A stretch of 64,000 nt of DNA from Chromatiales bacterium (lineage in GTDB: Bacteria; Pseudomonadota; Gammaproteobacteria; JAGRCI01): positions 16,952-80,951 of the forward strand of contig JAGRGI010000062.1 of NCBI GenBank assembly GCA_020445565.1. The letters run 5' to 3'. Position 1 is the stretch's first letter. Each line of letters begins with the position of its first letter. Position numbers and translations under genes: made by a program. This document shows, one piece after another, positions 55,091 to 63,578 of the stretch. The notes beneath the pieces were generated by a model, which saw nothing but the letters and a program-made list of their open reading frames with translations, did no database searches and was not told the DNA's origin.

Positions 55091-56290
55091 TCAAGCTGCC
55101 TTGCCCTCGTCGGCCAGGCTACCAGGCACGAAACGCAGGAACTTGATGGCAATCATGACCATAATCATGGCGACGGACACACCGCCCATACCCAGCAGGA
55201 ACTCCCACGGAGACGGGCTGTAGCTGTTGATCTGGCCTTCAAAGAAACCGCCGCTGACCACCTCTTTCCCAGGGAAAATATCCAGGGGATAGGCTTGACC
55301 ACCGATCAAGATCACATAGATCTGCGTGAACCCCCCCAGGATGACCAACGTTGAGGCCACCGCAATCCAAAAACGGGAAGAACCCGTTTTCGACCAGTAG
55401 AGCAACGCGATGGGTAACAAGTTACCCAACAGGACGTGACCTATCCAGAACAACTGGGTAAAGATACCGCCCCCAACAAGCAGGAAGTGCTCAAAACCAT
55501 GATGCTCGGTGGCGTACAGTGCGGTGATGTGGAAGACCAGGGTGAAATACAACACCGCGCCACAAAAAACGCCCAGAAGATTCTTCAGACGAAAAACCAC
55601 CTTATTGCCCAGCGGACGATCCGACCACGTGTAGGTGGCCATCAGCACCAGTAAGAATGCAGCAAGACCGAAAGAGAACGACATAACGACAAACATCGGT
55701 GCCATCACAGCGGAGTCAAATGCCTCGCGGGCAACGATGAAACCAAAGATCGAACCGGTACCGGTGGTGAGCATCAAGCGCCATACGAATGCGACGAAGC
55801 CGGCCGGTTTGTAGAAACGGTTCATCTTGCGCTCCATCATGAACCAGAGGTAAACCCCGGTGATCACCATGAAGCCGGTATACAGAAAGATATTCCAGGC
55901 AAAAATCGATTTGAAATTGTAAACCGTCATGGCAACAATCAAACGGTCGGGCCTGCCGAGGTCAAGGACCAGAACCAGCAGACCACCGATCAGCAGAGCA
56001 ATGGCCAGCAGACCGGATAACCGACCTAATGCCTGATAGCCCTCCTTACGAAACACAGTGCCGATGGAGGCCACGTTCAAGGCCCCAGAGGCAGCAACGA
56101 TCAGGAAGATCGCGAACACATGAGGCAGCCCCCATACGATCTGATTGTCCATCCCCGTTACCCAATGTCCGTTGTGCTCCATGTAATAGGCAGAGCCGGC
56201 AGCAACGGCAATGATGGCACCAAACAGCAGGAACAGCACCCAGTAGCCGAGGCTGTTGCCTTGTATCTCCCGATAATCGATCTTCTTCAT
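55091..56290 (-). CDS. dsrP: DsrP, NrfD-like membrane subunit of DsrMKJOP
   Basis: DsrP is the NrfD/PsrC-type integral membrane subunit of the DsrMKJOP complex and is thought to exchange electrons with quinone. The 399-residue product has about ten hydrophobic helices, starting with SLGYWVLFLLFGAIIAVAAGS, and includes IVWGLPHVFAIFLIVAASGA and LVLDLGRPDRLIV, typical of this family. The start ATG at 56290 lies 21 bases after dsrO. It is followed by the long stem-loop. Confidence 0.96.
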   Translation of the reverse strand: MKKIDYREIQGNSLGYWVLFLLFGAIIAVAAGSAYYMEHNGHWVTGMDNQIVWGLPHVFAIFLIVAASGALNVASIGTVFRKEGYQALGRLSGLLAIALLIGGLLVLVLDLGRPDRLIVAMTVYNFKSIFAWNIFLYTGFMVITGVYLWFMMERKMNRFYKPAGFVAFVWRLMLTTGTGSIFGFIVAREAFDSAVMAPMFVVMSFSFGLAAFLLVLMATYTWSDRPLGNKVVFRLKNLLGVFCGAVLYFTLVFHITALYATEHHGFEHFLLVGGGIFTQLFWIGHVLLGNLLPIALLYWSKTGSSRFWIAVASTLVILGGFTQIYVILIGGQAYPLDIFPGKEVVSGGFFEGQINSYSPSPWEFLLGMGGVSVAMIMVMIAIKFLRFVPGSLADEGKAA

Positions 56291-56311
56291 GGATAAAGTT
56301 TCTCCGCCCGA

Positions 56312-57079
56312 TCAGACGTGCTGGTAACGGACGCCGGTGTTCAAACCCAGGTCGGCGCGCAGTTGTTCACTCGGTTCCTTCTTGAGCCGTTGTGAAATCT
56401 CGCTGTTGGGATCGTTCAAATCGCCGAACACGATGGCGCCGTTGCCGTCCTTCTGGCAAGCCGCTGAGCAAGCGGTTTGAGGCGCCGTGCCGGATGACTC
56501 GTCGATCAGCGTCGCGCACAGATTGCAGCTCTCCACACAACCCTTGCCGCGTGGTGTGTCCGGCAATTGGTCCGTGAGTGTCTGGTGAACGAAAGAGCGC
56601 GCCTTGTAGGGGCAGGCCATCATACAGTAGCGACAGCCGATGCAAGTGTGCATGTTCACCAGAACAATGCCGTCCGGACGGCGGTATGACGCACCCGTGG
56701 GACATACGTCAGCACAGGGGGCGGTCTCGCAATGCTGGCACATGACCGGAACGGAAGTGACATGCCCGGTAGCTGTATCGCGCAGCCCTACCTTGCGAAT
56801 CCACTGCGCGTGTTGCTCAGGACGACCCACAGATTCATCACGCCAACCGTGCTGGTCGCCACATGAATCAACGCAAGCGGTACAGTCGGCGGCACACTTG
56901 GCGGCATCGATCAACATACCCCAGCGAGTCTTCGCGGAGACCGGCTGGTCTGCGGGCTTGGCGAACGCAGTCACCACCAGACCTGGGGCGACGACAGCGG
57001 CACCAGCCGCGGTTGTCGCCTTGGCAACAAAGGCGCGCCGCGCAAAATCAGGCGCGTCATTTGAAGTAGGTTTGCTCAT
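56312..57079 (-). CDS. dsrO: DsrO, periplasmic iron-sulfur protein of DsrMKJOP
   Basis: DsrO is the Tat-exported ferredoxin-like subunit. The 255-residue product begins at ATG 57079 with a Tat signal (ARRAFVAK, then a hydrophobic stretch ending AFAKP). Cysteine groups for several [4Fe-4S] clusters follow: CAADCTACVDSC, CQHCETAPCADVCPTG, CIGCRYCMMACPYKA and CNLCATL with a later CSAAC. It probably passes electrons between DsrJ and DsrP. A perfect hairpin lies upstream, between dsrJ and this gene. Confidence 0.96.
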   Translation of the reverse strand: MSKPTSNDAPDFARRAFVAKATTAAGAAVVAPGLVVTAFAKPADQPVSAKTRWGMLIDAAKCAADCTACVDSCGDQHGWRDESVGRPEQHAQWIRKVGLRDTATGHVTSVPVMCQHCETAPCADVCPTGASYRRPDGIVLVNMHTCIGCRYCMMACPYKARSFVHQTLTDQLPDTPRGKGCVESCNLCATLIDESSGTAPQTACSAACQKDGNGAIVFGDLNDPNSEISQRLKKEPSEQLRADLGLNTGVRYQHV

Positions 57080-57133
57080 ACGAGAGACACCTGTAGCAAT
57101 CGTTCTCCGGCACGAATCGGCCGGCAAGTGAAG

Positions 57134-57159
57134 GGCGCAGAGGAAGATACCTCTGCGCC
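57134..57159 (-). terminator. Perfect 10-bp stem-loop between dsrJ and dsrO
   Basis: GGCGCAGAGG (57134-57143) and CCTCTGCGCC (57150-57159) pair perfectly around a six-base loop. It begins 25 bases after the dsrJ stop. No T-tract follows on the minus strand, so mRNA processing or 3'-end protection seems likelier than termination. Confidence 0.6.
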
Positions 57160-57184
57160 GTCTCGTCCCTAACGCCGGTCGTGA

Positions 57185-57589
57185 CTATTTCTTACGAGGC
57201 GTGGTCGCGTGACACTGGAAACAATCCAGATGCACGGCGGCTTCCTCGTGGCACTCCTGGCAGAACTGCCCTTCCGAGTTGATGCGGATGTAATTTCCGG
57301 CCTGATCCTCGGATACGTGGCAGGAAATACAGTTCTTCAGACTGTATTTCTTGGTACGAATGCCGAATAGAACAGTCTCATCCCGATGGTGCAGCAAGAA
57401 CTTCATGTGCTGGCTGCGCATCACTTCGGTGGGTTCAACACAGCCCTCGCCACGTTCCTTGGCGGCCGACGCCTTGGCACCCAAGGCAATATCTTCGTCG
57501 ATATCGGCAGCGGCCTGCTGCGTAGGGACGATCCAGCCCCCTAGCAGCACTGCCACCGCCAGCAGAACGTATCTGACTTGTTGCATCAT
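57185..57589 (-). CDS. dsrJ: DsrJ, periplasmic triheme cytochrome c of DsrMKJOP
   Basis: The 134-residue product has an N-terminal signal anchor (QVRYVLLAVAVLLGGWIVP) and three c-type heme motifs: CISCH, CQECH and CFQCH. A conserved Cys in EGCVEPTEVMR before the first heme corresponds to the unusual Cys-His heme ligand known in DsrJ. Two adjacent ATG codons (57589, 57586) are possible starts; the longer frame runs into dsrL. It lies eight bases after the dsrL stop. Confidence 0.95.
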   Translation of the reverse strand: MMQQVRYVLLAVAVLLGGWIVPTQQAAADIDEDIALGAKASAAKERGEGCVEPTEVMRSQHMKFLLHHRDETVLFGIRTKKYSLKNCISCHVSEDQAGNYIRINSEGQFCQECHEEAAVHLDCFQCHATTPRKK

Positions 57590-57597
57590 CGAACCAC

Positions 57598-59574
57598 TTA
57601 CTCGCCCAGGCCCATCTTGATGTAACCCGTCGGGCAAACATCGGAGCAGATGTGGCAACCAATACACTTTGCGTAGTCGGTGGCCACATAACGACCCAGG
57701 GTCTGCTGCTTCTTGGGCACACGGTACACCGCATCCTGCGGGCAGTAGATAACGCAGTTGTCACACTCGAAGCACATGCCGCAGCTCATGCAGCGATCTG
57801 CTTCTTCGCGTGCCTGCTCGGCGGAAAGACCGATCATGCGCTCTTCGAAATGCCCAAGAACCTCTTCAGAACTCGGCACTTTCTCATCGCGCTTCAGGCG
57901 CGGTGTATAAGCGAAATGCCCCAGGAAAAGCTCGGTGGACGGAATGATTTCCGCGTTGGAGCGATCCTCATAGTTATGAACGGCGAAGTTCTCTTCGCTG
58001 GTACCGCGCAAACTGTGCTCATAGTCAGCCTGACGGGTCTTGGCGTCGAACTCCTCGGGATCCAGACCTGCTTCGTGCAACTTGGACAGCAGATTAAAGT
58101 GATGCACGTCTACCTTCGGTCGACGGCCCATCTCTTCGGCACGCAGATAGTGATCAATACTGTCGGCGGCGACAGAAGCCTGACCGATCGCAGTGGTCAA
58201 CAGGTGCGGGCGGATAATGTCGCCGCAAACGAAATGCCCGGTTTTGCCAGGTACCTGGTAGAACTTGTCGGCATTGATCAGGCCGCGGCCGTTGTCGAAT
58301 GCCTCAAGCCCCTCAAGGATACCGCCCTGGCCGATAGCGGAAACGACCAAATCGGCCTCCAGGACGCGCTCGGTGCCCTCAATGGGGATCGGACGACCGC
58401 CGTCCAGTTTACAGTCGGCGATTTTGAGGCCAGTGGCGCGGCCATTGGCGTCGAGAATGACCTCCACGGGCATGACGCCATCGAGGATGGTGACGCCTTC
58501 GGTTAGAGCGTCATGTACTTCGTGTTCGGCGGCGGTCATTTCCGCCTTTGGGAACAGAGAGGTCAGAGTCACCTCGGCGCCTTCACGGGCAGCTGCGGTA
58601 GCGGTATCGTGCGCTACATAACCGTGCACCACCTCTTCCGGACGCTCTGACGGGTTGATCTTACTGATGTGACCCAGACGACGCGCCACGGAGACCACGT
58701 CAATGGAGGTATCACCACCACCCACGCAGACCACTTTCTGAGCGGTTACTTGCAGGCGGCCCTCATTGAACGCCTTGAGAAAGGCGACACCACTGACGCA
58801 GTTCTTGGTGCCTTCCCAGCCGGGGACCGGCAGACCGCGACCGGTCTGGCAGCCAATGGCCCAAAGCACCGCATCATAATCCTTCTCCAATTCCGCGACG
58901 CTGATGTCCTTGCCCACCTGGGTATTGGCACGAACATCGATACCACCCATATCGACAATGCGTTGACACTCAGCATCCAGGAAGGTGCGAGGAGTACGAT
59001 AGCCGGGGATGCCATAACGCATCATACCGCCGAGTTCAGCGTTCGATTCGAAGATGGTGCTACCGTGACCTTTGCGACGCAACTGGTATGCAGCCGCCAT
59101 ACCGGCAGGACCACCGCCAATGATAGCAATCTTCTTGCCGCTCAGAGGGGCGCTGTTGTCGAACTTGTAACCCTTGGCAACAGCATTGTCGCCGATGAAC
59201 TGCTCGACGGCGTTGATGCCAACATAGTCTTCGACCTCGTTGCGGTTGCAACCGTCCTGGCAGGGAGCCGGGCAAACACGACCCATTTGCGAGGGGAAAG
59301 GATTGGCGTCGGTGGAGCGTCGGAAGGCGTATTCTTCCCAGCTCACGTCCTGCGGCGGCTGTTCGATACCGCGCACGATCGCCAACCAACCACGAATATC
59401 CTCACCGGAGGGGCAACTGCCCTGGCAAGGCGGCGTCTTATGGATATAGGTGGGGCACTTATGGGTCCAGCCGGCCTGAAAAATTTTGTCGGTCAGGTCG
59501 CCCCATTCGTAGTCACCGTCCTCGAACCTGCGCCAGGTAAGTTTTTCGGTCATCTCTTTGCTAGGAGTCGCCAT
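57598..59574 (-). CDS. dsrL: DsrL, iron-sulfur flavoprotein NAD(P)H:acceptor oxidoreductase
   Basis: DsrL partners DsrAB and links sulfur oxidation to NAD(P)H formation. The 658-residue product is close to the A. vinosum length. N-terminal cysteines (CQGSCPSGEDI, CPAPCQDGCN) resemble the GltD-type Fe-S region. The FAD site is IIGGGPAGMAAAY, the NAD(P) site is CVGGGDTSIDVVS, and the C-terminus carries two ferredoxin clusters (CMSCGMCFECDNCVIYCP, CIGCHICSDVCPTG). The ATG at 59574 has AGGAGA six bases upstream. Confidence 0.97.
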   Translation of the reverse strand: MATPSKEMTEKLTWRRFEDGDYEWGDLTDKIFQAGWTHKCPTYIHKTPPCQGSCPSGEDIRGWLAIVRGIEQPPQDVSWEEYAFRRSTDANPFPSQMGRVCPAPCQDGCNRNEVEDYVGINAVEQFIGDNAVAKGYKFDNSAPLSGKKIAIIGGGPAGMAAAYQLRRKGHGSTIFESNAELGGMMRYGIPGYRTPRTFLDAECQRIVDMGGIDVRANTQVGKDISVAELEKDYDAVLWAIGCQTGRGLPVPGWEGTKNCVSGVAFLKAFNEGRLQVTAQKVVCVGGGDTSIDVVSVARRLGHISKINPSERPEEVVHGYVAHDTATAAAREGAEVTLTSLFPKAEMTAAEHEVHDALTEGVTILDGVMPVEVILDANGRATGLKIADCKLDGGRPIPIEGTERVLEADLVVSAIGQGGILEGLEAFDNGRGLINADKFYQVPGKTGHFVCGDIIRPHLLTTAIGQASVAADSIDHYLRAEEMGRRPKVDVHHFNLLSKLHEAGLDPEEFDAKTRQADYEHSLRGTSEENFAVHNYEDRSNAEIIPSTELFLGHFAYTPRLKRDEKVPSSEEVLGHFEERMIGLSAEQAREEADRCMSCGMCFECDNCVIYCPQDAVYRVPKKQQTLGRYVATDYAKCIGCHICSDVCPTGYIKMGLGE

Positions 59575-59625
59575 GAGTTCTCTCCTGTGCCTCACATGTT
59601 TGAAAAGTTCAACAACGCTCGTCTA

Positions 59626-59650
59626 TTCGGCTAAAGGTCTTGTCGCCGAA
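59626..59650 (-). other. Weak inverted repeat between dsrK and dsrL
   Basis: TTCGGC (59626-59631) and GCCGAA (59645-59650) could form a six- to seven-pair stem with a 13-base loop. It lies in the 93-base gap between dsrK and dsrL. It is much weaker than the other three dsr stem-loops. Confidence 0.35.
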
Positions 59651-59667
59651 CGGGTTCGCGGTCGGTG

Positions 59668-61164
59668 TTACTCTTTGTCACCCAGAACGATGGCGTTGCT
59701 CACCAATTGGTGCACGCTCACGATCTTGTCCATGCTGAAACCGTAATACGGCAGCACTTTGGTGAACTGGCTCTTACAGATGGCGCAGATAGCCGCCATG
59801 TGGGTGACGCCATTCTCTTCCACAACCTGTTTCAATGCTTGCATTCGGGGCATAGCGCCCTTGACACGGATTTCCATCAGGTCGTCGGTCAACAGGCCAC
59901 CGCCGCCGCCACAACAGAAGGTGCTGTCGTGGATGGTATCGGGAGCCATATCGACAAAGTGGTTGCAACTGGCCTTGATGATGTCGCGGGGAATGCTGAA
60001 CTGACCACCCGGCTTGTTGCCCATACGCGAGGCGCGGGCAACATTGCAGGAGTCGTGGTAGGTTAGCACCATGTCGTCGTTGGCCGACTTGTCGAGCGTC
60101 AAGGCACCGCGCTGGATCAAGTCGTGCGTCACCTCGCAGATGTGCTGCGGGACGGGATAACGCGGATCCAGGAAATCGAACGGACCGGCCAAAGTGTTCA
60201 GAAAACTGTAAGCAACACGCCAGGCATGTCCGCATTCACCGAATACGATTCGCTTCACGCCGAGGTCCAGGGCCGCTTCGCGTATGCGTAACGATACCCT
60301 GCGCATGTTCTCGTAGCTGCCGATGAACATGCCGAAGTTGGCGGCCTCGGAGGCAGCGGAACTCAGGGTCCAGGAAATACCGGCCTGATGAAAGACCTTG
60401 CCATAGCCGATGAGTCCATCCACATGGGGCTCGGCGAAGAAGTCTGCGGACGGGGTGATCAGCAGAACCTCAGCGCCCTCTTCATCCAAGGGATAGCGGA
60501 CTTTGACGCCGGTTTCGTCTTCAACGTCCTCTTCCAAACCCTCCAGGGTGTCTGCCAAAGCAGGTTCGGGTAAGCCAAGGTTATTACCGATCCTGAAGAC
60601 CTTGCCGATGATCTCGTTGCAGTATTTCTGGCCCACACCGATTGAGTCCATGACTTCACGGGCGGCCATGGAAATCTCGGCAGTATCGATGCCGTAAGGG
60701 CAGAAAACCGAGCAACGTCGACACTGGGAACATTGGTGAAAGTAGCTGTACCAGTCGTCCAGCACTTCCTTGGTCAGATCCACAGCCCCTACCAGTTTGG
60801 GGAAATACTTGCCGGCAAAGGTGAAATAACGCCGATAGACCTTGCGATAGAGATCCTGGCGGGCCACCGGCATGTTTTTCGGATCCTTGGTGCCCAGAAA
60901 ATAATGACACTTGTCCGTACAAGCACCACATTTTACGCAAGAGTCCAGATAGACCTGCAGTGAGCGATATTTGCCCTGCAGTTCTCCCATCTTGGCGATA
61001 GCCTTTTCCTGCCAATTGTCCACCAACTCACCGGGAAAGTGCAGGGGTTCCTGGTGTTCAGGTTTGGCGATGAATGGACGGCTGTGCGCCATGACGCCTG
61101 GGGTTATGGAAGGAATTTCCGGATATTCCTTCAGTTCTGGGACTTCAAAATCTGCTTTCGCCAT
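59668..61164 (-). CDS. dsrK: DsrK, HdrD-like catalytic subunit of DsrMKJOP
   Basis: DsrK is the cytoplasmic subunit, thought to act on the DsrC trisulfide or disulfide. The 498-residue product has two [4Fe-4S] motifs (CVKCGACTDKCHYF and CSQCRRCSVFCPYG). Two CCG-type domains resemble heterodisulfide reductase HdrD, the second carrying STFCCGGGGGLLTDD. The start ATG at 61164 begins MAKADFEVPELKEYPEIPS and lies 36 bases after dsrM. Confidence 0.97.
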   Translation of the reverse strand: MAKADFEVPELKEYPEIPSITPGVMAHSRPFIAKPEHQEPLHFPGELVDNWQEKAIAKMGELQGKYRSLQVYLDSCVKCGACTDKCHYFLGTKDPKNMPVARQDLYRKVYRRYFTFAGKYFPKLVGAVDLTKEVLDDWYSYFHQCSQCRRCSVFCPYGIDTAEISMAAREVMDSIGVGQKYCNEIIGKVFRIGNNLGLPEPALADTLEGLEEDVEDETGVKVRYPLDEEGAEVLLITPSADFFAEPHVDGLIGYGKVFHQAGISWTLSSAASEAANFGMFIGSYENMRRVSLRIREAALDLGVKRIVFGECGHAWRVAYSFLNTLAGPFDFLDPRYPVPQHICEVTHDLIQRGALTLDKSANDDMVLTYHDSCNVARASRMGNKPGGQFSIPRDIIKASCNHFVDMAPDTIHDSTFCCGGGGGLLTDDLMEIRVKGAMPRMQALKQVVEENGVTHMAAICAICKSQFTKVLPYYGFSMDKIVSVHQLVSNAIVLGDKE

Positions 61165-61200
61165 GAAAAGTTCTCCTGCGCGTTCGTGTCGGTGACGGCC

Positions 61201-61947
61201 TTATTTGCCGTTGTTTTCCAACTGAGCCGCCCAAGGGGCCAGGTGACGACGCTCGCGCGGATTGTCGACTTGGTTACGGGTTGGGCTGAAGAACACGCCC
61301 GCACCATGCAACAGTTTGCTGTAAGGGAAGATCGCCATCAGGGCGGCCACCAACAACAAATGGACCAACAGGAAAAAATCCGCCGGCAAGGTGGGGATGG
61401 AGCCCCAACTGAAGGTCATCAGCCCGCGGAAGAACTCTTTAACGGTGATAATGTCCGTGCGGGTAACGAAGCTCATCATGATCCCGCTGCCACCGATGGC
61501 TACCAGCAGCGCCAGGATCAGATGGTCCGACGGCGCAGAGATATAGCGCACCCGGTCAACAAACAAACGCCGCGCCCATAGACCCAGAAGCCCAGCGACC
61601 ATGGCGAAGGCCGCATATTTGCCGAACGGCTGGATCAGCGAAACCCAAGTCCAGACAGGGTCGGTGAAATAACGCAGATGGCGCAACAGAACCAGCAACA
61701 AACCGAAGTGGAAAATCCAGCCAAACAGCCAGGTCCATTTCGTCGAGCGGAACAAGCTTTCGAAAAACACCACCTCACGTCCGAGGCGATAAACCACTCC
61801 CGCACGCGTTGTGGGAGCGGGCGTGGTAGGAATCTTCAATGGGGCCGGCGTCTTCCAGAACAGGTAGATGCGATAGCCCAAACCAACCAACAGCAGTGCG
61901 GTGGCGGCATAAAACAGTATGGCGTAGACGACCGTAAGGACGGACAT
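61201..61947 (-). CDS. dsrM: DsrM, NarI-like heme b membrane subunit of DsrMKJOP
   Basis: DsrM is the membrane-bound cytochrome b subunit that pairs with DsrK. The 248-residue product has five to six hydrophobic helices, with histidines in WIFHFGLLLVLLRHLRYF, LLVHLLLVAALMA and SKLLHGAG that are candidates for heme b ligands, as in NarI. The ATG at 61947 has AGGA eight bases upstream; the frame seven codons further upstream is not conserved. A strong stem-loop lies upstream, after dsrC. Confidence 0.96.
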   Translation of the reverse strand: MSVLTVVYAILFYAATALLLVGLGYRIYLFWKTPAPLKIPTTPAPTTRAGVVYRLGREVVFFESLFRSTKWTWLFGWIFHFGLLLVLLRHLRYFTDPVWTWVSLIQPFGKYAAFAMVAGLLGLWARRLFVDRVRYISAPSDHLILALLVAIGGSGIMMSFVTRTDIITVKEFFRGLMTFSWGSIPTLPADFFLLVHLLLVAALMAIFPYSKLLHGAGVFFSPTRNQVDNPRERRHLAPWAAQLENNGK

Positions 61948-61989
61948 TCCCCGTATCCTCGGCTGCAAAAAGACGAAAGGCGATGCGAG

Positions 61990-62017
61990 ATACCGGGCCG
62001 CGATTGCGACCCGGTAT
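61990..62017 (-). terminator. Strong stem-loop after dsrC (attenuator candidate)
   Basis: Arms ATACCGGG and CCCGGTAT enclose CGC/GCG and a four-base loop. As the minus-strand transcript a U-G wobble closes the gap, giving a continuous 12-pair stem. TTTCGTCTTTTT follows about 11 bases downstream. It begins 23 bases after the dsrC stop and could raise dsrC mRNA above that of dsrM and later genes. Confidence 0.7.
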
Positions 62018-62040
62018 TCACCAGGCGTTGATCGTGATGA

Positions 62041-62373
62041 TCAGACGCAGCCGGTGGGTTTCGGCAGACCAGCGTAGCGACAAGCCTGTTTGGCTGGCCC
62101 ATACGGGAACAGAGAATACAGGTACTTGCTGTTACCCTTATCCTTGCCCATCTTCTTGCCAACGGCCTTCGTCAGTACGCGCACGGCAGGAGCGATCTGG
62201 TACTCTTCGTAGTACTCACGCAGAAAGTTGATGATGTCCCAGTGCTCGTCGGTCAGGACCAGATCGTCTTCCTTGGACATGACGTCAGCGACGCCGGGCT
62301 CCCACTGATTAAGATCAGACAGGTAGCCTTCCTCATCAGTCTCCAGAGTCTTGCCATTTACTTCGATCGGCAT
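62041..62373 (-). CDS. dsrC: DsrC, sulfur-carrier protein
   Basis: DsrC carries sulfur between DsrEFH, DsrAB and DsrMKJOP on its mobile C-terminal arm. The 110-residue product begins MPIEVNGKTLETDEEGYLSD and ends CRYAGLPKPTGCV. The two redox cysteines, the penultimate one and one eleven residues earlier, are both present, so this is a functional DsrC rather than a TusE or RspA variant. GGAGG five bases before the ATG gives a very good ribosome site. Confidence 0.98.
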   Translation of the reverse strand: MPIEVNGKTLETDEEGYLSDLNQWEPGVADVMSKEDDLVLTDEHWDIINFLREYYEEYQIAPAVRVLTKAVGKKMGKDKGNSKYLYSLFPYGPAKQACRYAGLPKPTGCV

Positions 62374-62419
62374 AATAGCCTCCTATTCGTTTCGAATTTC
62401 GCGATAGACGACAGGTCTA

Positions 62420-62728
62420 TCAAAGCCAGGACTGAACTTTGTCGGATTCAGCGCTCAAATCAACGAAGCCCGCGTAATCGACGACCTTAACGCCGTCTAC
62501 CAGCTTGGATTCGTCAATGCCACGGGCGGCCAAGTCGGGGCCCAGCACGTAGACGGACCGGGAGGCCATGGCGGCGCCAAGGGTGTCACTGAAGCTCGTT
62601 CCCTTGATAGCGCCGTAGACGCCATCTTCAAACAACAGAACCGAGCTTCCGTCCAACGCGTGCCCCAGGCACGAGGCCAGAGAATTGCGTTCGAACGGTG
62701 ATTTGTTGACGATATGCAGAATACTCAT
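62420..62728 (-). CDS. dsrH: DsrH, sulfurtransferase subunit of DsrEFH
   Basis: DsrH is the TusB-like subunit of the DsrE2F2H2 sulfurtransferase. The 102-residue product begins MSILHIVNKSPFERNSLASC, with the family's conserved Cys at residue 20, followed by VLLFEDGVYGAIKGT. AGGGG precedes its ATG at normal distance. It starts 11 bases after dsrF. Confidence 0.96.
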   Translation of the reverse strand: MSILHIVNKSPFERNSLASCLGHALDGSSVLLFEDGVYGAIKGTSFSDTLGAAMASRSVYVLGPDLAARGIDESKLVDGVKVVDYAGFVDLSAESDKVQSWL

Positions 62729-62739
62729 GAGTTACGCCC

Positions 62740-63147
62740 CTAGAAGCTCAGAATGACGTCTTGCTCATCCATGATCTGAGCCATTTCCGCACGGCTCACC
62801 ACACGAATGGAGTCCTTCTCCGCGTAGTCGTCGTCTTCATCTTCGTAGGTCAACGGCATCAGATCGTCCAGGCTGAGGCCACGCTCCTCCAGGGACTCCT
62901 TCTCGACGTACAGCTTGTTTACGTCATAGTCACCCAGGGCACGGTAAGTCGGCGAGAAATCCTTCATGCCGATACCCTTGGTGTTTTGCCCCTTGGTGAG
63001 CTGAAATACGCCATCGTCAACGAAGGCGAGACTCACGTCCTGTTCGAAGGCCGCGCCGATGAGAACCACTTCCAGGGATTCCAGCGCGTAGATGGTTCCG
63101 TAAGGTGCCTTACGATTCAGGTACAAGAATTTCTTGGTTTCAGACAT
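62740..63147 (-). CDS. dsrF: DsrF, sulfurtransferase subunit of DsrEFH
   Basis: DsrF is the TusC-like subunit. The 135-residue product begins MSETKKFLYLNRKAPYGTIY and continues with LEVVLIGAAFEQDVSLAFVDDGVFQL, typical of the fold. It has no cysteine and therefore serves a structural role in the complex. It starts 12 bases after dsrE, with AGGGG before the ATG. Confidence 0.96.
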   Translation of the reverse strand: MSETKKFLYLNRKAPYGTIYALESLEVVLIGAAFEQDVSLAFVDDGVFQLTKGQNTKGIGMKDFSPTYRALGDYDVNKLYVEKESLEERGLSLDDLMPLTYEDEDDDYAEKDSIRVVSRAEMAQIMDEQDVILSF

Positions 63148-63159
63148 CTCGAACCCCTA

Positions 63160-63552
63160 TCAGTCGCCGAAGACCACCAGCCGATCGGACTGAATGCCAG
63201 CCTCGATCAACTGCCCAAGACCCGAGATACGGAACTTGGGGGCAATATTGTCGGCGTCCTTACCATTACGCTTGGCCTCATCGGCATCGGCGATACCGCG
63301 GCGCTGTGCCGCAGCCACGCAGACCACCAGGTCCAGATCATACTTCTCCGCCAGCTCGACCCACCGGTTGGTGATGTGCCGATCGTCCTGAGGCGGCGTG
63401 GTCAGGCGAGTGCCGTTATTCACGCCGTCGTGGTAGAAGAAGATCCGAAAGATCTCATGGCCTTTTTCCAAGGCGGCCTTGGCAAACTGATAGGCCGAAT
63501 CCGCAGACTGATGCTGATACGGGCCTTCGTTGATTTGGATGGCGAATTTCAT
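63160..63552 (-). CDS. dsrE: DsrE, sulfurtransferase subunit of DsrEFH
   Basis: DsrE is the TusD-like subunit that accepts the persulfide and passes it to DsrC. The 130-residue product begins MKFAIQINEGPYQHQSADSA and carries the active-site Cys in DLVVCVAAAQRRG (about residue 78). AGGAG precedes the ATG. The presence of dsrEFH marks the pathway as sulfur oxidizing rather than sulfite reducing. Confidence 0.97.
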   Translation of the reverse strand: MKFAIQINEGPYQHQSADSAYQFAKAALEKGHEIFRIFFYHDGVNNGTRLTTPPQDDRHITNRWVELAEKYDLDLVVCVAAAQRRGIADADEAKRNGKDADNIAPKFRISGLGQLIEAGIQSDRLVVFGD

Positions 63553-63578
63553 TCCAACTCCTAACCGTATTCTGACAA

